Shown piece by piece: positions 1-5,801 of a stretch of DNA of 5,801 bases. Numbering within the stretch: position 1 is the stretch's first letter; every line of letters starts with the position of its first letter. Position numbers and translations under genes: made by a program. The DNA comes from Synergistaceae bacterium (GTDB taxonomy: Bacteria > Synergistota > Synergistia > Synergistales > Aminobacteriaceae). Location: the NCBI GenBank assembly GCA_017446645.1, contig JAFSQO010000112.1, positions 1-5,801 of the forward strand, read 5' to 3'. Below the pieces are notes generated by a model. The model saw nothing but the letters and a program-made list of their open reading frames with translations. It searched no databases and was not told the DNA's origin.

Positions 1-1821
1 CAGAATATCTGGCGTTACCCCATCGTCGCCGACACCGTGCCGACATGGAAGGGCTATTACGACGCGATTGACAAATACGTCGCCAAGCAGGACTTCCTGA
101 CGTTTACACTGTACGATGAGGTTTCCGAAAAGATATACGAGAAGACCGACCTGTATCAGCCGAGACACGAGACCGGAAATTTATTCTCGTATCCCTCAAG
201 CCTTGAGAACATCGACGGCTACGACAGCAAGAACGCTTTGTCGCCGGCAAAATCCAAGCAGATAGGGGTATCGGATGCGGACGAGATGGCAAAGTTCGAC
301 TACGCCACCGAACATCAGGAGACGGAGTCCAAGCAGGTCTCGACCGGTTTTATCACGAACACCGCCAACGCTTTCGGCTCGCTGTTCAATAAGACGCTGA
401 TTGACGTTCCGCAGAACGAGACAGGCCCGACCTACACTAGGAAGAACAGCACGAGTGAGCAGGTACGATTCCATTTTCCCAGCACGGACGGAGCGCGCCT
501 GCTTCATGGGTACACGGTCGAATTTGCCGCCTACACTCTGGAGAACGGAGCGATCGCCAACGGTTTTGCCGTGAAGGGCCTGGACAGGGACAAGAACCTT
601 TTCAACAGCTACTCCAGCCTTTACGGGACGAAGCCTGACCCGTCGTTTGTCCTGCCGTACAAGTTCGTTGTGGGGGATACCAGCTCATCCATGCCGACCT
701 TCATTGTCAATCCGAGCCGCGCGGAGGCGATGTCGATGAAGGGCGTGAGGTTCTACGCGAAGGACTACAACCAGTACACGTCGAACGCGCTTCTTGCCGG
801 CCTGGACTACAGGGTAGAAATCCCGCTTTACAACGCGAGCTTCAGGGAGGCAAACGGCGTAAAGGTCAATCTGTACTGGGTGACGAACAAGGACCCCAGT
901 GCCACGAAAAACAAAATCGGAACCTCCGGCGTTATCAACATGTCCGGCTGGTCCGCTGACGGCACAAACGAGGCCAACAACAAGGGCTGGGCACGTATCG
1001 ACTTCACCCCCAGCAAGACAATCACTAAGGACGGCAATTATTATCTTTACGCTGAGATCGAGTATTCCGGCGATGAAGTTCACAAGAATCGCACTGATGA
1101 CGATCCGGGCGGAAATAATCAGGGATATTGTGCCTTCTCGGTTGAGGGAAGCAGTACGGCACAGAAAGCAGGCAGCTTCAGGGCAAGCACTACTCTTAGT
1201 GAGGACATAGAGTATATTTTGAGCATTATCCACTTCCCGAAGATGCGATATAATGACAAAGACAGCTGGGTTGATTTCTTTAACGCGTATGTGAAGAACA
1301 CGACAGGGCCGTTCACTATGAAGGCAGAAATTACCAACGAGATGGACTACACAATTCCCAACGTAGAATTTTGCTCGTTCTTCTACGATAAAGATTTGTG
1401 GGAGGGAGAACATATCCCGTACACTACGACGAGTTATTCAGAACACATGACTCTTTTCCCGCATGAGACGTACTCGCTTGAAATTACGGTTGACGCTGAG
1501 ACTGCGGACAAGATGAGGGCAGCAGGACTCGGCAATGTCTGGTGTGATCTCACGTATCATTCCGGTCTGCTTAATGTAGTTTATGAAGCTGTTTACGGTC
1601 ATCCTTACAGAGGCGAAATTCCTGACGGTGATAATTACGATACTGACTCTGAAGATATTGATATTGATTACCCTGACGGATCGTTTGACATTGAGGGCGG
1701 CGACTCTATGGATATAGGGAGCTTTTTAGGTTCGTCCGGCGGAGGCTGTAATTCCGGGATTTCTGTGTTATGCCCTGTAATTTTGTTAGCAGCATTAATC
1801 ATCAGGCGTAAAACACGATAA
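1..1821 (+). CDS. Large exported surface protein with Synergist-CTERM-like sorting signal (5' partial)
   Basis: The reading frame is open from base 1 (QNIWRYPIVADTV...), so the gene begins upstream of the window; the GTG at 37 is internal, not a start. The visible part is 606 residues ending in TAA. I do not recognise a named family for the body. It is rich in Tyr, Asn, Thr and Asp and looks like extracellular beta-structure. Around residues 255-370 the pattern (DYRVEIPLYNAS, then VKVNLYW, then WARIDFTP and YYLYAEIEY) resembles an Ig-like or CARDB-type beta-sandwich; this is inference. Residues about 539-574 form an Asp/Gly-rich linker. The C-terminus has a GGGC motif (Cys at residue 583), a hydrophobic helix and RRKTR, resembling the Synergist-CTERM signal, so the protein is probably exported and anchored at the surface. 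All five visible cysteines lie in the last 245 residues. Codon use changes near base 1030. Function, substrate and partners are unknown. No N-terminal signal peptide is visible because that end is missing. Confidence 0.88.
   Translation, partial: QNIWRYPIVADTVPTWKGYYDAIDKYVAKQDFLTFTLYDEVSEKIYEKTDLYQPRHETGNLFSYPSSLENIDGYDSKNALSPAKSKQIGVSDADEMAKFDYATEHQETESKQVSTGFITNTANAFGSLFNKTLIDVPQNETGPTYTRKNSTSEQVRFHFPSTDGARLLHGYTVEFAAYTLENGAIANGFAVKGLDRDKNLFNSYSSLYGTKPDPSFVLPYKFVVGDTSSSMPTFIVNPSRAEAMSMKGVRFYAKDYNQYTSNALLAGLDYRVEIPLYNASFREANGVKVNLYWVTNKDPSATKNKIGTSGVINMSGWSADGTNEANNKGWARIDFTPSKTITKDGNYYLYAEIEYSGDEVHKNRTDDDPGGNNQGYCAFSVEGSSTAQKAGSFRASTTLSEDIEYILSIIHFPKMRYNDKDSWVDFFNAYVKNTTGPFTMKAEITNEMDYTIPNVEFCSFFYDKDLWEGEHIPYTTTSYSEHMTLFPHETYSLEITVDAETADKMRAAGLGNVWCDLTYHSGLLNVVYEAVYGHPYRGEIPDGDNYDTDSEDIDIDYPDGSFDIEGGDSMDIGSFLGSSGGGCNSGISVLCPVILLAALIIRRKTR
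1729..1818 (+). other. C-terminal protein-sorting signal (Synergist-CTERM type)
   Basis: This segment encodes the last 30 residues of the surface protein. In order it has a Ser/Gly stretch (GSSGGGCNSG), a hydrophobic helix of about 17 residues (ISVLCPVILLAALII) and a basic tail (RRKTR). That three-part layout is the general architecture of C-terminal sorting signals such as GlyGly-CTERM, MYXO-CTERM and Synergist-CTERM. The Gly-rich motif ending in Cys fits the Cys-containing class, for which processing by intramembrane proteases and possible lipid attachment at Cys have been proposed. A second Cys lies inside the helix. Family membership is recognised by eye and was not scored against a model. 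No processing enzyme is encoded in the window. Confidence 0.75.
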
Positions 1822-1921
1822 CTTTTTGGAGAAAATCCTCGTAGTGTCATAACTGCGGAGATTTATTTGCAGTCCGGCAGCATAAATTGAGCAGATCTTA
1901 GCGGAAATATAGAAAACCTTT

Positions 1922-1937
1922 TGTTATAATCTATAAT
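1922..1937 (+). promoter_or_regulatory. Predicted cheV promoter: extended -10 with a second TATAAT
   Basis: TGTTATAAT at 1922-1930 is a perfect TGn-TATAAT extended -10 for a housekeeping sigma factor. A second perfect TATAAT follows at 1932-1937, seven bases out of register with the first. No good TTGACA-like -35 lies 16-18 bases upstream of either (the best-placed hexamers are CGGAAA and ATAGAA), which is what an extended -10 can compensate for. Transcription would start near 1937-1944, giving a leader of about 40-48 nt before cheV. I see no flagellar sigma-28-type site, although cheV is a motility-associated gene. Confidence 0.6.
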
Positions 1938-1961
1938 AACTAATCAAAGACTGAATCAAAA

Positions 1962-1967
1962 GGGAGG
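1962..1967 (+). promoter_or_regulatory. Shine-Dalgarno of cheV with unusually long spacing
   Basis: GGGAGG at 1962-1967 is a strong Shine-Dalgarno core, but 17 bases separate it from the ATG at 1985, instead of the usual 5-10. The spacer is AT-rich (AAAATTTTTAATTCGCT). An in-frame TAA at 1976-1978 and the absence of any ATG, GTG or TTG between them leave ATG 1985 as the only reasonable start. The site is convincing as sequence; its efficiency at this distance is uncertain. Confidence 0.6.
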
Positions 1968-1984
1968 AAAATTTTTAATTCGCT

Positions 1985-2896
1985 ATGGAAGAGAAAAAGA
2001 CAGTAGCAGCTGCCAGCCGTAAATGGGAAGTCGTATTATTCAGGCTGGGTATAGATACCTTTGCTATAAACGTAAACAAGACAAAAGAAATTCTTCGGTG
2101 GACAGGATACAGACCAGTGCCGACAAAAACTCCTGCCTTCATCGGCATTACTACTGTGAGGGAAGCGACCCTGCCGTTAATAGACCTGAGAATTTTCTTG
2201 GGGATAGATTCACCAGTTCCATTAGAGCAGACAAAAGTAATGGTTGTTGAGTTCAATGACATAAAACTCGGCTTTCTGGTTGACGGAGTAGAGAGAATTC
2301 AACAGGTCAACGCAGAAGACCTCGATGCCTCAAAGATGCGCGGAGTCTCTCTAAAGTGGGTACTGTACATAATCAAACGCGACGAGAGAAATATCCTGTT
2401 ACTCGATTATGAGGCAATCATTCAGGAGACAGCCCCTGCGGTTGCTGAACACATGTTCGACCAGAATAAACTCTCAGGCTACCAGCAGGAAATCGGACAC
2501 GTTGAGGACTTCCACATTCTTGTTGCTGATGACTCGCCGTTACTCAGACAGCAGACTTGCGACGTTCTCAAGCAGTCAGGCTTCACTAGTATTTACCCTG
2601 TCAAGGACGGAGTCGAGGCACGCAAATTATTATTGGATCAGGGTGAGAATTTCGACCTCTTAATTTCCGACATAGAAATGCCGTTGCTCGATGGCTTGAG
2701 CTTGGTTGAAACTCTCAGGCAGGACTCGAAGACCCAGGACATGCCGGTTATCTTGTTCTCGTCTATAATGGTCAAGGACTTGCTGGACAGGGCGGAGTCA
2801 CTCAAGATTATTCACGTCTTGAAGCCTGATGTCTATAAACTTGTTGAGAGCGTCATGAAAATTTATCATGACTGCAAGAAGAACAGACGCTACTAA
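1985..2896 (+). CDS. cheV: Chemotaxis protein CheV (CheW-like domain fused to receiver domain)
   Basis: A 303-residue protein, the normal CheV length. Residues about 14-150 form a CheW-like SH3-type coupling domain (WEVVLFRLGIDTFAINVNK, then PAFIGITTVREATLPLIDL and LGFLVDGVERI), which links chemoreceptors to the kinase CheA. Residues about 175-298 form a response-regulator receiver with the acidic pair D182/D183, phospho-acceptor D229 in SDIEMP, the switch position in LFSS (S259/S260, as in other CheV proteins) and the conserved K280 in LKP. CheA would phosphorylate D229, tuning the coupling function in adaptation. It acts in the cytoplasm at receptor arrays. The gene stands alone: it has its own extended -10 promoter and is bounded by a surface-protein gene and a convergent operon, with no other che gene in view. 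The start is fixed by an upstream in-frame stop, although the Shine-Dalgarno is 17 bases away. The family assignment is firm; which receptors it serves cannot be told. Confidence 0.95.
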   Translation: MEEKKTVAAASRKWEVVLFRLGIDTFAINVNKTKEILRWTGYRPVPTKTPAFIGITTVREATLPLIDLRIFLGIDSPVPLEQTKVMVVEFNDIKLGFLVDGVERIQQVNAEDLDASKMRGVSLKWVLYIIKRDERNILLLDYEAIIQETAPAVAEHMFDQNKLSGYQQEIGHVEDFHILVADDSPLLRQQTCDVLKQSGFTSIYPVKDGVEARKLLLDQGENFDLLISDIEMPLLDGLSLVETLRQDSKTQDMPVILFSSIMVKDLLDRAESLKIIHVLKPDVYKLVESVMKIYHDCKKNRRY

Positions 2897-2901
2897 AATT
2901 T

Positions 2902-2937
2902 TTCCCCCTGCATTGCGTGTAATCTTTACAGGGGGAA
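2902..2937. terminator. Hairpin between convergent genes, probable (bidirectional) terminator
   Basis: A perfect 9-bp inverted repeat, TTCCCCCTG (2902-2910) and CAGGGGGAA (2929-2937), with an 18-base loop, fills most of the 47 bases between the stop of cheV and the stop of the prepilin-like gene. Read on the minus strand, the stem is followed by AAATTTTAG, a short T run that makes a passable intrinsic terminator for the minus-strand operon. On the plus strand no T run follows (CGGGCATTAATT), so termination of cheV may be inefficient or depend on Rho. The convergent position supports a terminator role; the large loop lowers certainty. Confidence 0.65.
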
Positions 2938-2943
2938 CGGGCA

Positions 2944-3246
2944 TTAATTGCTGCTGACCATGAACTTCATGGATTTATTGCCCTGTGTAGCCGTTAAGAC
3001 CCCGTCTTTAACCGTGAATTCTATAGCGTCCCGTTCGAGCGTCGTGTATTCATCGCTGTTGGGTATTGTGTTGCCTTTTTCGTTGAGCCATTTCTGAGTA
3101 TAATACATGAAGAAATCATAGTCTTTGATTCTTCCTGCGTTAGTCGTCTGGTTAGCAACGAACTCAAATACTCCGGCCATTATCGTTGCGAAAACCATCA
3201 TTGCTACAAGGAATTCTGTTAAAGTCTCTGCTCTCCTGCGCTTCAT
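2944..3246 (-). CDS. Small type IV prepilin-like / pseudopilin protein with atypical cleavage site
   Basis: A 100-residue protein with the layout of a type IV prepilin or pseudopilin: short basic leader (MKRRRA), Glu at +5 of the presumed mature protein, and one N-terminal hydrophobic helix (about residues 12-31, FLVAMMVFATIMAGVFEFVA), followed by a small polar C-terminal part without cysteines. Aligned with the consensus G|FTLIE, the site reads A|ETLTE: the usual Gly at -1 is Ala and the usual Phe at +1 is Glu. The minor-pilin assignment is therefore probable, but processing by a PilD-type prepilin peptidase is uncertain. The ATG at 3246 overlaps the prmC stop (ATGA), and AAGGAG lies 10 bases upstream inside prmC, which together fix the start and suggest translational coupling. 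It is the last gene of the operon, followed by a hairpin. The link between a pilin-like protein and release-factor genes is unexplained. It could also be a simple single-pass membrane protein. Confidence 0.72.
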   Translation of the reverse strand: MKRRRAETLTEFLVAMMVFATIMAGVFEFVANQTTNAGRIKDYDFFMYYTQKWLNEKGNTIPNSDEYTTLERDAIEFTVKDGVLTATQGNKSMKFMVSSN

Positions 3247-4079
3247 AAAATCATCACTCCTTCTGACTGAAACTGAAAGACTAAGGCTCTCGGAAAATTG
3301 CCTGAGTCAAAAAATTCACGCCTGAAAACAAAATCACGTGACAAATTTTTTAACTCCTGAACCTGATTCAAATCGCCTGCTTCAAGAATTATATACCCGT
3401 TATGCTTTAAGAGTGAATTAGACTGCGCAAAAATTTCGCGGTAAAATCTCATGCCGTCAGATCCCCCGTCAAGCGCAATCAAAGGCTCGTAGTCTTTCAC
3501 CGTCTTCATCAAGCCAGCAATCTCACCCGAAGGAATATACGGCGGGTTACTTACAAGAAGTTCTATTTGCGAGTCAATCTCGTCAAGGCTCGTGATGATT
3601 CGTGCTCGTCCTGAAAGTTCGTAGTGTTCGAGATTCTTTCGTGAATAATCGAGTGCCTGCGGACTCACATCAAGCATGAAGGCAAATGACTCAGGGAACT
3701 CAAGCAAGAGAGTAATCGCTATACAGCCTGAACCCGTACCCCAGTCGAGAAAGCAAAATTTTTCGTCAGGAGCAAAGTAATTTTTCACTGCGTCAATTAT
3801 GCTCTCTGTGTCGTGTCTAGGGATCAAGACCCCCGGGCCAACGTGAAAATCATAGCCGTAAAATTCAGAATTACCCAATATGTATTGGAGAGGTTCGCCG
3901 TTTTCCCTGCGAGAAATAATTTTTTCGAGTCTAGCAAGTTCATCACCCGAAAGATTCTCACGAGTCAAAATTTCCGAGTGAGTCATGCCCAGAGTTTCGG
4001 ACATTAACCAGATAACTTCTTGTGATGCGTTAGTTATGCCCGAATGCTCCAGACGTGTGATGTATTCTCTAACCTTCAA
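3243..4079 (-). CDS. prmC: Release factor glutamine methyltransferase PrmC (HemK)
   Basis: PrmC uses S-adenosylmethionine to N5-methylate the glutamine of the GGQ motif in RF1 and RF2, which speeds peptide release. With the TTG start at 4079 the protein is 278 residues, close to the E. coli length of 277, and begins LKVREYITRLEHSGI like other family members. Residues about 1-75 are the helical release-factor-binding domain; IPRHDTE (86-92) matches the conserved IPRPETE segment; FLDWGTGSGCIA with GTGSG at 114-118 is the SAM-binding motif I; D137 is the likely acidic motif II residue; NPPY at 178-181 is the catalytic glutamine-binding signature. A longer frame is open to a TTG at 4124, but its extra 15 residues match nothing in the family. 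The start overlaps the end of prfA by 11 bases and has no clear Shine-Dalgarno, so translation probably depends on ribosomes finishing prfA. The stop overlaps the next gene's ATG. Confidence 0.93.
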   Translation of the reverse strand: MKVREYITRLEHSGITNASQEVIWLMSETLGMTHSEILTRENLSGDELARLEKIISRRENGEPLQYILGNSEFYGYDFHVGPGVLIPRHDTESIIDAVKNYFAPDEKFCFLDWGTGSGCIAITLLLEFPESFAFMLDVSPQALDYSRKNLEHYELSGRARIITSLDEIDSQIELLVSNPPYIPSGEIAGLMKTVKDYEPLIALDGGSDGMRFYREIFAQSNSLLKHNGYIILEAGDLNQVQELKNLSRDFVFRREFFDSGNFPRALVFQFQSEGVMIL

Positions 4080-5148
4080 GATTCTGCAATTTCTGGGTCT
4101 GTTCAGCGAGAAGCATTGCGTCAATCATCTCGTACAAATCCCCGTCAAGATATGACTCAAGTTTATAGAGAGTCAAGTTAATTCTGTGGTCGGTGATTCT
4201 GTTTTGAGGGAAGTTATACGTCCTGATTCGTTCGCTCCTGTCCCCTGAGCCGATCATGCCCCTGCGTTCTGAAGCCTGCTCGCTGCTCTGCTTTTGCTGC
4301 TCAAGGTCAAATAATTTCGTCTTGAGATAACTCATAGCCCTTGCCCTGTTCTTAATCTGCGATCTCTCGTCCTGACAGGTTACGACAATTCCGGTCGGCA
4401 AATGCGTAATTCTCACTGCTGAGTCAGTCATGTTGACGTGCTGGCCGCCTGCACCGCTGGATCTGTAAGTGTCAATCTTGAGGTCTTCCTGCCTGATTTC
4501 GACTTCTACATCGTCTGCTTCGGGCAATACTGCAACGGTAGCTGCTGAAGTGTGAATTCGTCCGCCTGCTTCTGTAACGGGGACTCTCTGAACCCTGTGA
4601 ACTCCTGACTCGTATTTCATCTTGCTGTATGCGCCCTTAGAGTCAATTCTGAACACGATTTCTTTATAGCCCCCGATTCCAGCAGTGTTTGTGCTTGAGT
4701 CAATGATTTCTATCTTCCAGCGTTGACGCTCACAGAATCTCACGTACATTCTAAACAGGTCAGCAGCAAATAACGTAGCTTCGTCGCCGCCTGTACCTGC
4801 ACGAATTTCTACGACTACGCTCTTCTCGTCATTGGGGTCTTGAGGCAGCAATAACAGAGTCAAATCGCGTGTGAAATTCTCGATCTTAGGCTCAAGACTC
4901 GCAAGTTCCTCACGTGCTAAAGACTCAAGTTCAGAGTCTCCGGACTTGATTAACTCCTTTGCTTCGGCTATGGATTTCAGGGCAGCCTGATATTCGCGAT
5001 ACTTTATCACGACCGGTTCAAGTTGAGCGCGCTTCTTGCCTAAAATCTGCAATTCTTTCGGGTTAGAAGCTATAGCAGGGTCAGCAAGTTTCTCGCCTGT
5101 CTCTATGTATTCCTGTTCGATTGCCTGTAACTTGGGTTCTATGTTCAT
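4069..5148 (-). CDS. prfA: Peptide chain release factor 1 (RF1)
   Basis: RF1 recognises UAA and UAG stop codons in the ribosomal A site and triggers hydrolysis of peptidyl-tRNA. The 359-residue protein has the usual family length. The tripeptide that reads the stop codon is PVT (190-192, in HRVQRVPVTEAGGRIHTSAA), the PxT form of RF1, not the SPF of RF2. The catalytic GGQ is at 234-236 in SSGAGGQHVNMTDSAVR; Q236 is the residue PrmC methylates. The N-terminal part (about 1-110) is the coiled-coil-rich domain 1, and VVVEIRAGTGGDEATLF (111-127) begins domain 2. The protein appears complete. A GGAGG lies at 5158-5162, nine bases upstream of the ATG, inside the preceding gene, whose stop codon overlaps this start as ATGA. 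The gene directly precedes prmC, so enzyme and substrate are co-expressed. Confidence 0.97.
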   Translation of the reverse strand: MNIEPKLQAIEQEYIETGEKLADPAIASNPKELQILGKKRAQLEPVVIKYREYQAALKSIAEAKELIKSGDSELESLAREELASLEPKIENFTRDLTLLLLPQDPNDEKSVVVEIRAGTGGDEATLFAADLFRMYVRFCERQRWKIEIIDSSTNTAGIGGYKEIVFRIDSKGAYSKMKYESGVHRVQRVPVTEAGGRIHTSAATVAVLPEADDVEVEIRQEDLKIDTYRSSGAGGQHVNMTDSAVRITHLPTGIVVTCQDERSQIKNRARAMSYLKTKLFDLEQQKQSSEQASERRGMIGSGDRSERIRTYNFPQNRITDHRINLTLYKLESYLDGDLYEMIDAMLLAEQTQKLQNLEG

Positions 5149-5801
5149 GACATCAAACCTCCGTCCAGTGCTGTATCGAGTGAGATTAACGCGACTTCTG
5201 CCTGCTTTATGTCGGGTTCCCTAGTCGTTAAATACTGCAGGGACAAGAACGGACTTATCAGACAAAGGCCAAGTGTACCTGATTTTGATGCAAACCTGAT
5301 AATCTCGTAGGAAATTCCAATTACAAGGGGAATCAAGATTATTCTCGCGAGAACCTGAAGGGCAAAATTTTCACCGGCTATCAGGGTCTTAATCGGCGAG
5401 AAAATTATTATGCTCACTATAACAGCTATCAACAAGAAAGAAGTCCCGCATCTAGGGTGAATTCTCGAACACTTCATTATATTATCCGGGGTCATAGCAA
5501 GTCCCTTCTCGAAGGCGTTAATAGTCTTGTGCTCGGCTCCGTGATAGCGAAAGACCTCGCGAATATCTGACCATAAGCCTATTATTGCGACATAAGAAAC
5601 GAAAATCACAGCGCGTAAAATTCCCTCAAGGATATTCACATGAAGAGGAGTATCTGCCAACCTTCCGGCCAGCCATAACGGCAAGGCAATGAAGAGTCCT
5701 CCGACCGCAAAAATCGCAATGGCTATCGAGAGCAAAATATCTTTAAACGTTAATTTCTCCTGACTCTCTTCAAGGGCAACTTCTGCTGAACGAGAAAGTG
5801 C
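5145..5801 (-). CDS. yqhQ: DUF1385 (YqhQ-like) integral membrane protein, 5' partial
   Basis: The frame stays open to the window edge (visible start ALSRSAEVALEESQEKLTF), so the true start lies beyond base 5801; the TTG at 5735 is internal. The visible part is 218 residues of a family usually near 300 long, so roughly the first 80-100 residues are missing. Two hallmark motifs of DUF1385 are present: YHGAEHKTINAFEKG (HGAEHK at 87-92) and SRIHPRCGTSF (HPRCGT at 115-120). Their conserved His, Glu and Cys residues are plausible metal ligands. Four hydrophobic segments are visible at about 23-45, 58-76, 121-136 and 148-166, so it sits in the cytoplasmic membrane. The molecular function of the family is not established to my knowledge. 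It precedes prfA with an ATGA overlap and carries the prfA Shine-Dalgarno in its last codons. Association of this family with prfA-prmC recurs in bacteria, suggesting a conserved operon more than a direct functional link. Confidence 0.9.
   Translation of the reverse strand, partial: ALSRSAEVALEESQEKLTFKDILLSIAIAIFAVGGLFIALPLWLAGRLADTPLHVNILEGILRAVIFVSYVAIIGLWSDIREVFRYHGAEHKTINAFEKGLAMTPDNIMKCSRIHPRCGTSFLLIAVIVSIIIFSPIKTLIAGENFALQVLARIILIPLVIGISYEIIRFASKSGTLGLCLISPFLSLQYLTTREPDIKQAEVALISLDTALDGGLMS

Noticed and set aside
37..39. GTG as start of the first gene.
   Set aside because: The frame remains open to base 1 with a similar composition and no Shine-Dalgarno precedes the GTG, so the gene is truncated by the window edge.
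899..1210. Plus-strand overlapping open frame of 103 codons inside the surface-protein gene.
   Set aside because: It is out of frame within a better-supported gene; its Arg/Thr/Pro-rich translation is typical of a shadow frame.
685..1413. Long minus-strand open frame (242 codons) opposite the surface-protein gene.
   Set aside because: It lies wholly antisense to a continuous coding frame with protein-like composition, its translation shows no recognisable domain, and no Shine-Dalgarno or operon context supports it. It is best explained as a shadow of the GC-rich, C-ending codons.
1640..1700. Asp-rich GATATT-like short repeats that might be a tandem repeat or a calcium-binding repeat.
   Set aside because: Only two adjacent GATATT units are exact, and the segment does not show a periodic Ca-binding loop; it reads as a low-complexity acidic linker before the anchor.
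1853..1880. Possible terminator hairpin after the surface-protein gene (CTGCGGA pairing with TCCGGCAG, one bulged G, 13-base loop).
   Set aside because: The stem is short and bulged and no T run follows, so it does not meet the standard of an intrinsic terminator.
2744..2830. Ser in place of Thr and no aromatic switch residue in the CheV receiver, as a sign of an inactive receiver.
   Set aside because: The FSS pattern at this position is usual in CheV proteins, and the acidic pair, phospho-acceptor Asp and conserved Lys are all present.
5733..5735. TTG as start of the DUF1385 protein.
   Set aside because: The frame is open through the window edge and the upstream residues (ALSRSAEVALEESQ...) look like the family; starting at the TTG would remove the N-terminal third.

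Overview
The window reads as chromosomal DNA of a Synergistota bacterium (Synergistaceae-like, motile, diderm). The main clue is the C-terminus of the first gene: a Gly-Gly-Gly-Cys motif, one hydrophobic helix and a short Arg/Lys-rich tail. This resembles the sorting signal typical of Synergistetes surface proteins. The taxonomic call is an inference from motif and gene content, because no alignment could be run.

Layout, left to right. (1) Bases 1-1821 (+) hold the 3' part of a large exported surface protein whose beginning lies outside the window. Its codon use changes clearly near base 1030. (2) Bases 1822-1984 are a short intergenic stretch with a good extended -10 promoter but no convincing terminator. 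(3) Bases 1985-2896 (+) hold cheV, a CheW-like coupling domain fused to a response-regulator receiver. It appears to be a single-gene transcription unit. (4) A GC-rich hairpin at 2902-2937 sits between two convergent transcription units. (5) From 5801 down to 2944 on the minus strand runs a tightly packed operon: a DUF1385/YqhQ-like membrane protein (5' end outside the window), prfA (release factor 1), prmC (the methyltransferase that modifies the release-factor GGQ glutamine), and a small prepilin-like protein. Every junction in this operon overlaps: two ATGA overlaps and one 11-base overlap. Translational coupling is therefore likely throughout.

How the genes work together: PrmC methylates the GGQ glutamine of RF1, so prfA-prmC is a functional pair and a widespread gene order. 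DUF1385 next to prfA-prmC is also a recurring arrangement. The prepilin-like gene at the operon end is the unusual passenger: its leader peptide departs from the canonical type IV prepilin site at -1 and +1 but keeps the Glu at +5. CheV is a chemotaxis adaptor with no other chemotaxis gene in view.

I see no mobile element, CRISPR array, tRNA or rRNA, and no clear new multi-gene system. The points most worth a second look are the surface-protein sorting signal and its mosaic composition, the atypical prepilin in the prfA-prmC operon, and an apparent excess of the GAGTC/GACTC pentamer in the right-hand part of the window.
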